DNA from: Typha latifolia
Taxonomy: Eukaryota > Streptophyta > Magnoliopsida > Poales > Typhaceae
Length of the DNA: 64,000 nucleotides
Reading direction: 5' to 3'
NCBI GenBank assembly: GCA_019914945.1
Contig: CM034107.1
Location: 1,860,001-1,924,000 of the forward strand
The notes under the pieces are model-generated. The model saw only the letters and a program-made list of their open reading frames with translations, was not told the origin of the DNA and did no database searches. The first letter of the stretch is position 1. Every line of letters begins with the position of its first letter. The position numbers and the translations under genes are program-made. Positions 44,180-64,000 of the stretch are shown here, one piece after another.

Positions 44180-44925
44180 GTACTTCTCTTTCGACTGTCG
44201 AATTCTTATGCTTTGTGCTCGATAGAGTAAGATTTCAGCCAAAGGAATTTGTTTGATTTTTTGATTCTTTGGTCGAATTTGGCGTTTCATCCGATGCTTT
44301 TGTGCTATCCTGAAGCGAGAGTCGTGGTGATCTTTATCGGATTTTGTGTTGATTTTGTTACTTTAATTCACTGCTCAAAACGTGGATTTTGTTGACATAT
44401 TCCAAATCTATGGGGACTCTGGAATGATGGGATTTATTTAACACGAGATAATAGAAGGTGACATGTAGACGTATAAGTATTAATATATTATGCTTTGGAT
44501 TATTTTTTTCATCAACTAGTTTGGAAAGATGGTAGCTTTGTGGGGGACGTCAACATTGATTACGAAAATGGTTTGCCCATCTGGTTTCTAGTGTACTTTA
44601 GATCACAAAATTGTATTTTACTGCCTAGGTTCATGGAATTGCATACGCTGGATTAATGGATGAAGAATCTGTCATCTTAAGACTGCTTGGAAATGTCCCA
44701 AAATGATCAAATGGGTTATTTTATTAGCTTATTAGTTATTTTATTAGCTTATTAGGGTTCATGTTGATCTAAAGTGTTTTTCATACACGCCAACATTCAC
44801 AAAAATAAAAAGAAAAGAAAAGAAAAAAAAAATCTGAAGTGCACTTTGCACTTTTCATGCTTCACGTCAAGATTTAAGATTGTGGGATCTTGACAGGGTT
44901 GTGATTCATCTCATTGCAGTGTCAG

Positions 44926-44990
44926 ATGGCTACAGCAATTGGCATAATCCTACCTTGTGATAAATGATCTGGATTATGGTGTTAAAATGA
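44926..44990 (+). promoter_or_regulatory. Two chained upstream ORFs before NF-YA
   Basis: In the exon that carries the NF-YA start, the first ATG (44926) opens a 13-codon uORF (MATAIGIILPCDK) ending TGA at 44965-44967. The second uORF (44964-44990, MIWIMVLK) starts inside that stop as ATGA. It ends in a TGA that again overlaps the main ATG (44987) as ATGA. A scanning ribosome meets two stop-start junctions before the NF-YA frame. Translational control by reinitiation or leaky scanning is inferred. Confidence 0.75.
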
Positions 44991-47900
44991 CTTCCATGCA
45001 GAGTTCGTCCGGTATTCTTTCTATTCTTCAGCTCTATATTACAGTTTAAATGAATTGCTTGTATTCACTTGTGTTATTTTTGACTGGCATGAGACTGAAA
45101 TTTTAAAACATAGTCATTTGTTTTGTTTACTACGAAGCAAAGAAACAAAATGGATTTGGATTCCAAAGGCTAGAAAAACTCTTAACAATTGGGTTTTTTT
45201 TGGGGGTGGGGGTGGGCGTTGGGGATGGGATTATACATTACAGAGGCAAATGTCAACTCTTAAAACTAGATGTGTTTCTGCAAGATTAAATCCAGTGATA
45301 AAGGACTAGAGGAACTAAAGTTGAAGTTTTACTGCAGAAGAAGCACTATTTGTTGCCTTCATGTTTACCGATGATATATACTCTGGCATCAAAAGGTTTT
45401 TTTTTTCACGATCTTATTTCCACTGTGTTAAGAGCATTACTATGCATGGCCCTTGTGCAGGGCCTGCAGGCTCACAGAGAATGTTCATAACTCACATGAT
45501 AATTGCTGAGCTCTTCTTGACATGCATGCATGTGTGCTTATGTGTTTCCCTCTCTTCCTAAATGTGTGCATATCTTTTGCGGCTTTGCCAATTTCTCTTA
45601 CATGTGCATGCACTTGAATGTTCTCAAGTAGAACGAAGTTCCGGCGCAATCATACATCATTGGCCGTCGTATGTCATAACTGCTCTTTGGATAATCCAAA
45701 AATCCAATCTGTTTTGTTTGTGTCGAGGCAAAGTTGATTCATGTCATCAGTGGAATAGTTCTCGAGGAATATAGTCAACTCCTGTGGGGAAACATGCTTA
45801 TTGAATATAGAAGCTTGCATACTGATAATCTTGGTGTTCACCAAAAGTCAAAAGATGGAATCTCTATAGAGTCGTTGAGAAGATATTTGCTATGATCTTT
45901 TATAACGGTTCAAACCTATATTCGGTAAACTTTCTACAATATGTTAACTTGTTTTTTTATGTTAAGTTACTATTCGTTGTGCATCCAGTTGTTTTTGGTT
46001 GGAGAATTCTTGATTCTGCTTTACCTGTCTTTGTATTCCAGTGTAGCCTACTAATTGGTCACTGTCTAGTAAAGTGCCTTATTCTTGATATTTTCCTAAC
46101 AACCTGTCAGACAATAGCGAACCAGATGAGCAGCACAAGCGGTCAGAAAGTGACACTCAGGATCATTCTCCTACTACTGGGCACATCCATCCTGCAATGG
46201 CAACATCAACTTTGGAGTATATGTTGCCCGTGGGCCACCTTGAAGTAGGGAAAACTATGGTATTGTTTGTGCTATGTTCATGCTCTTCTTCTGTGGGTCA
46301 TTCAAAGAACATTAATTTTATTATGATTTTTAGTGTCATTTCTAATTGTTGGGACATATATTTATCAATGTAATTTCATATAAAATTTCTGGATTTTGAA
46401 CATTCATTTCATGTCCCCACATTGATTATTCTGATGTAAAAGAGTGCAAGAGTCCAGATTAAGTTTCTGTGTGTCCTATATGCAGGCACAGGTGGCTTAC
46501 CCGTTTGTAGATCCCTATTATGGAGGCATCTTTGCTGCTTATGGCGGACAAGCTGCAGTATGATTTTTCAGAACATGTTACTGTTGTATTGCTATTATGA
46601 ATCTTGCTATTGCTTGGCATAAGATTTTGAAAAAAAAAACAACGGATAACCACTTTTGGTGATATAACTGGCTTTAGGTTCATTCACCTTTAATGGGAGT
46701 GCCTCGGAATACCATGCCACTACCAACTGATGCAGTTGTAGAGCCTGTATATGTCAATGCAAAGCAATATCATGGTATATTGAGGCGCCGTCAATCTCGT
46801 GCAAAAGCTGAATCAGAAAACAAATTGATCAAATGTCGGAAGGTACATTTGTGAGCAATCATATCTGATTTCTCCTTCTATTACTTATGGAAATTCTATT
46901 TTTAGGTGAACATAAAGTCCTGGTCTGTTGAATACAAACACAATTTTTCAAGACATTGTGCTTGGCCTTTGCCATATTTCTTTTTCTCAGGCAATACGTC
47001 AGTTACCTGGTCAATTTTAGGAAAGCATTATTTCTTTTTCAAGTTGTAGAACAATGATAGATGCTGAAGTTGTCAATTGATGAATAGATAAGCAAACTGC
47101 TCACTTCTATCCCTTCTTTAGCTGAAAGCATGATTGTTCCTAATGTATAGAATATTTAATGTGAGGAGGAAATGCATTGCAACATTAATTGGCTATGCCA
47201 GGATTTTATTCAGAGAAAGAAAGGGAGGAGAAAGGAAATTCAAGTCATATTATACAATATTGCCAAGTAGAAAAAGGCGGTGGGAGATTAACACTTTAAT
47301 GAGTATGCATACATTCTTGAACTTGAGATGATCTCAAGTAAAAGTCACAAGACTAAGTTATTCTGTTTATGTCCACAAGCATTATATAGTCAGCAATTCT
47401 GTTTTTTGTTCGAGCATCTTTTGGGATGATAAAAAGAGCTCATTATTGGTTTAGTACTTTATCTATCTGTCTATCTATTAGAAAACTTGATTGAAACCGA
47501 GACATAAATTTAGCAAAGGCATGGGCAGATCCCTTTGTTCTTGTTGCAATTACCAAGTGAGTTGCTTCCTAGATTAGTCTCTATATCTGTTACGGCCTTC
47601 TTTTGGTTGAAAAAGCTAATCTTCAACTGATGTGCCATCATCTTTCAATTAACTTCTATGTTCCCTTGGAACAGCACGTTTACCTTTTTGTCAAAAAAAA
47701 AGGAAACTTCTATGTTCCCTTATTTCTGTTAATTTCCAATTTCCACTTCTGTGCAGCCCTACTTGCATGAATCGCGTCACCTGCATGCTTTGAAAAGAGC
47801 TAGAGGATGCGGTGGCCGATTTCTTAATACCAAGTCTGTAGAGAGAAAAGAGAATGGAGACACCATAAATGAGAAGAAGAAGCCCTACTCAGTTCCAGCC

Positions 47901-48011
47901 GCAGACAACTCGTCTTCGATAAATCACCAGAATGTAGCCCCCTCTGATGACAACGTCAACTTAATTGAAGATCCTAGATCCAGTGAGTCTTATTTGGATA
48001 ATGACGCGTAA
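44987..48011 (+). CDS. NF-YA: Nuclear factor Y subunit A (CCAAT-binding factor HAP2)
   Basis: Five coding exons: 44987-45011, 46111-46259, 46486-46557, 46678-46842 and 47757-48011. The phases close to 221 residues. The start ([19 protein letters not shown]) matches the usual MTSS...SDN opening of plant NF-YA. A Tyr/Gly-rich activation region follows ([18 protein letters not shown]). The conserved core begins at ~105: [20 protein letters not shown] is the A1 helix binding [28 protein letters not shown] at ~138-157 is the A2 segment contacting CCAAT DNA. The linker reads IKCRK where IKSRK is commoner. The C-terminus is a polar tail. The trimer acts in the nucleus on CCAAT promoters. I see no miR169-type target site in the first 600 bases of the 3' UTR, which suggests the miR169-independent NF-YA4/6/7-like branch. 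Confidence 0.94.
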
Positions 48012-49732
48012 ATCTCGAAGATTACTGCTGCTTTGTGAGAAAAAGAAACATGAGGGATGACTTCCTAGTTTTATCCAGAAGTTCTATGCTAAATATAGAA
48101 TGCTGCCTTCAATTAGCTGTTAATTATCCAGCTTATATGTCACCATGAGTCTATGACCACCCTTCTTTCCTTTTCTTTTTCCTTTTTTTGGGGGCTAATG
48201 ACAGCAGTGTACATATATAAGTTTGAATTGTTTTAGATACTCATGCAATAACAGGGTTGGTCCTGCTTTGTTGGCAGAGTAAGCTTCCTAGTCTCAGAAC
48301 AATACCGGATCATCTTCTTCTTGTCTTCAGTGCTTCACAGCCATTGTGGTGATGATAATATTTATAGAAACTTAGGTTGCCGTTTTCATTCTACCATTTT
48401 TGCATCGAGTAGTTGCTGTACAAAGATGAGTTTGGAGCAGTGAGATAACTAGTATATTAGTACAATGAAGGTGTTGAGTGTTTGGCTTTCCATCTTTTTG
48501 AAAATTGTAATATTTTTCCCTTTTCTTTGTTGAGAAAAGCTGGGACTAATCACCCAGATATCATTACGGTCATGAAATGAGATGATGCAATATTAAGAAA
48601 AGAATTAGTGCAACAAGTTCGGTGGCGGCGTTTTGGCTTTGGTTTTGGAATAACTTCGTATATAATTTGCAAATTAATTTGATTGTAAACTGATATAGTT
48701 GTATAATCATTATACATGAAAATAATTATAATACTTAATGTGACATAAAAAGTAAAGATAATTGGATTTGGCCAAGAGAGAGGATAGAAAAATGAAAGAG
48801 AAATAGATAAATAGATTTGGACAAAAGAGAGAATAGAGAAATGATTGAAGTAATAGTTGCTTAATGTGATGTCTTTTCAAAATAAAATAAAAAATTAATA
48901 AATATAAAATTAATAGTCGAAAGGAGATGAGAGAAAAATAAATATTAGTACATTAGTGTTAAAATGTGTTATTGTTTGATTAGTATACTTAGTATAAATC
49001 TCTTTATACTGGGATAAGCCAATGCTTATACCACAACTAAACATGTGCCATTTTTCATGACATTGCGAGCATAAGAAATTTTAGATTTTCTTTTATAATA
49101 ATTTAATGTTTTACAAATAGCGGTGAAAACTTTTTCCCATAAAACCAGGGGAAAATAGAATAAATGCAGCACATCGTTTTTTTTTTTCCTCACTATATCT
49201 TTATCAGTTAAATATAAGAGGAAACGGCTGATTATAAACTGGAATATCTAAGTTATGCCTCGCTGGTTTTCCTTTCCCATTTAATAACAAAAACTAAACT
49301 TTATCAATCTGAATGCCAGGATGGGCTCTTTTCTTGCCCGAATGCTTAACATAAAACTATGTTGTCATATACCAGGTAAATATCAAAAGTAAGCATTCGC
49401 AACATCTTTTATCTCCATACAATCTAAAACCTTAAATTGAATGAAATTAAAATGCACCACTGTTGAAACAATACTAGAAGATCACCGTCAAGCTGTTGCA
49501 AAATCGTCACTCATCAAAATTAAGTCTTGTTCCCAACTGTTACAATGACAGAATCAAGGGTGGTTCAACTCACCAAAATAATGTGCTTAATGATACAACT
49601 TACATATTTGAGGCAGTGGCTTGTAAGAGATAATTGAGGAAGAATTGATAAAAGTAATTGTCAGTTTAGAAAACCCTTGCATTAATTCCTTGATTTCAGT
49701 ATCAAATTTCAAAATGGGCGCTGCCCTCTCTT
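48012..49732. other. Convergent 3' region between NF-YA and ABCC
   Basis: Holds the NF-YA 3' UTR (roughly to 48500) and the ABCC 3' UTR on the other strand (above ~49450). The middle is AT-rich with imperfect direct repeats of GAGAG..AATAGA(G)AAATGA words near 48775-48850. No gene recognised. Confidence 0.5.
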
Positions 49733-63898
<14,166 letters not shown>

Positions 63899-64000
63899 CT
63901 GCCAATATTTGCTATATTACATGACAATACACAGAAATTCAAACATAAACATTCCAAAAGGAAGAAGCTTATAACCAACCACAAGGAAGCAACAAAAGAG

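Noticed and set aside
48012..48600. miR169 target site in the NF-YA 3' UTR
   Set aside because: I looked for a GGCAA..TCATTCTTGGCT-like site and found none. GTTGGCAGAGTAAGC near 48271 does not match.
48650..48662. Exact 13-bp loxP arm (ATAACTTCGTATA)
   Set aside because: There is no 8-bp spacer followed by the inverted second arm. The match sits in ordinary AT-rich plant intergenic DNA, so it is a chance match, not an engineered site.

Overview
This 64 kb window is nuclear DNA from a flowering plant. Split genes with GT..AG introns, plant-specific families (NF-YA, DRT111/SPF45, malectin-like receptor kinase, ABCC vacuolar-type transporter), an intron-borne Ty1/copia element and several MITEs show this directly. 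One short intronless gene at 8.3-8.7 kb is strongly GC-rich beside AT-rich neighbours. Such bimodal GC content is typical of monocots, so I favour a monocot, but the species cannot be read from the sequence.

Layout: (1) 0-1.3 kb, the first exon of a malectin-like receptor kinase on the minus strand, cut by the window edge. (2) 4.8-7.4 kb, an intronless F-box/WD40 gene (minus) whose core promoter is tandemly duplicated. (3) 8.1-8.7 kb, a small GC-rich unknown membrane protein (plus). (4) 9.4-12.4 kb, ribosomal stalk protein P0 (minus, 5 exons). (5) 13.4-18.8 kb, CCR4-NOT subunit CNOT9/RCD1 (minus, 9 coding exons). (6) 20.2-34.3 kb, a SAPS-domain SIT4/PP6-type phosphatase-associated protein (minus, 19 coding exons). 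Its introns have collected a MULE-type MITE, a Tourist-type MITE, a GC-rich fold-back element and a GCA-rich palindromic patch. (7) 34.4-38.6 kb, an AT-rich gap with an (AT)n array and a LINE relic. (8) 38.7-42.2 kb, splicing factor DRT111/SPF45 (plus, 2 coding exons). (9) 43.7-48.0 kb, NF-YA (plus), with three G-boxes upstream and two short uORFs chained to the main start by ATGA overlaps. (10) 49.7-63.9 kb, the 3' 60% of an ABCC1/2-like transporter (minus, 12 exons visible, from NBD1 to the stop). One of its introns holds a 5.2 kb degenerate Ty1/copia element in antisense orientation, with intact LTRs and target duplication.

The genes are ordinary housekeeping or regulatory plant genes (translation, mRNA decay and splicing, protein phosphatase control, CCAAT transcription, transport) and do not form an operon-like system. 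Exon borders were set by hand from GT/AG sites, reading phase and family similarity. In every multi-exon gene the phases close exactly. The most unusual signals are the chained uORFs of NF-YA, the duplicated F-box promoter, the tandem 15-residue repeat and alternative end of the SAPS protein, and the G-to-A-biased decay of the copia element.
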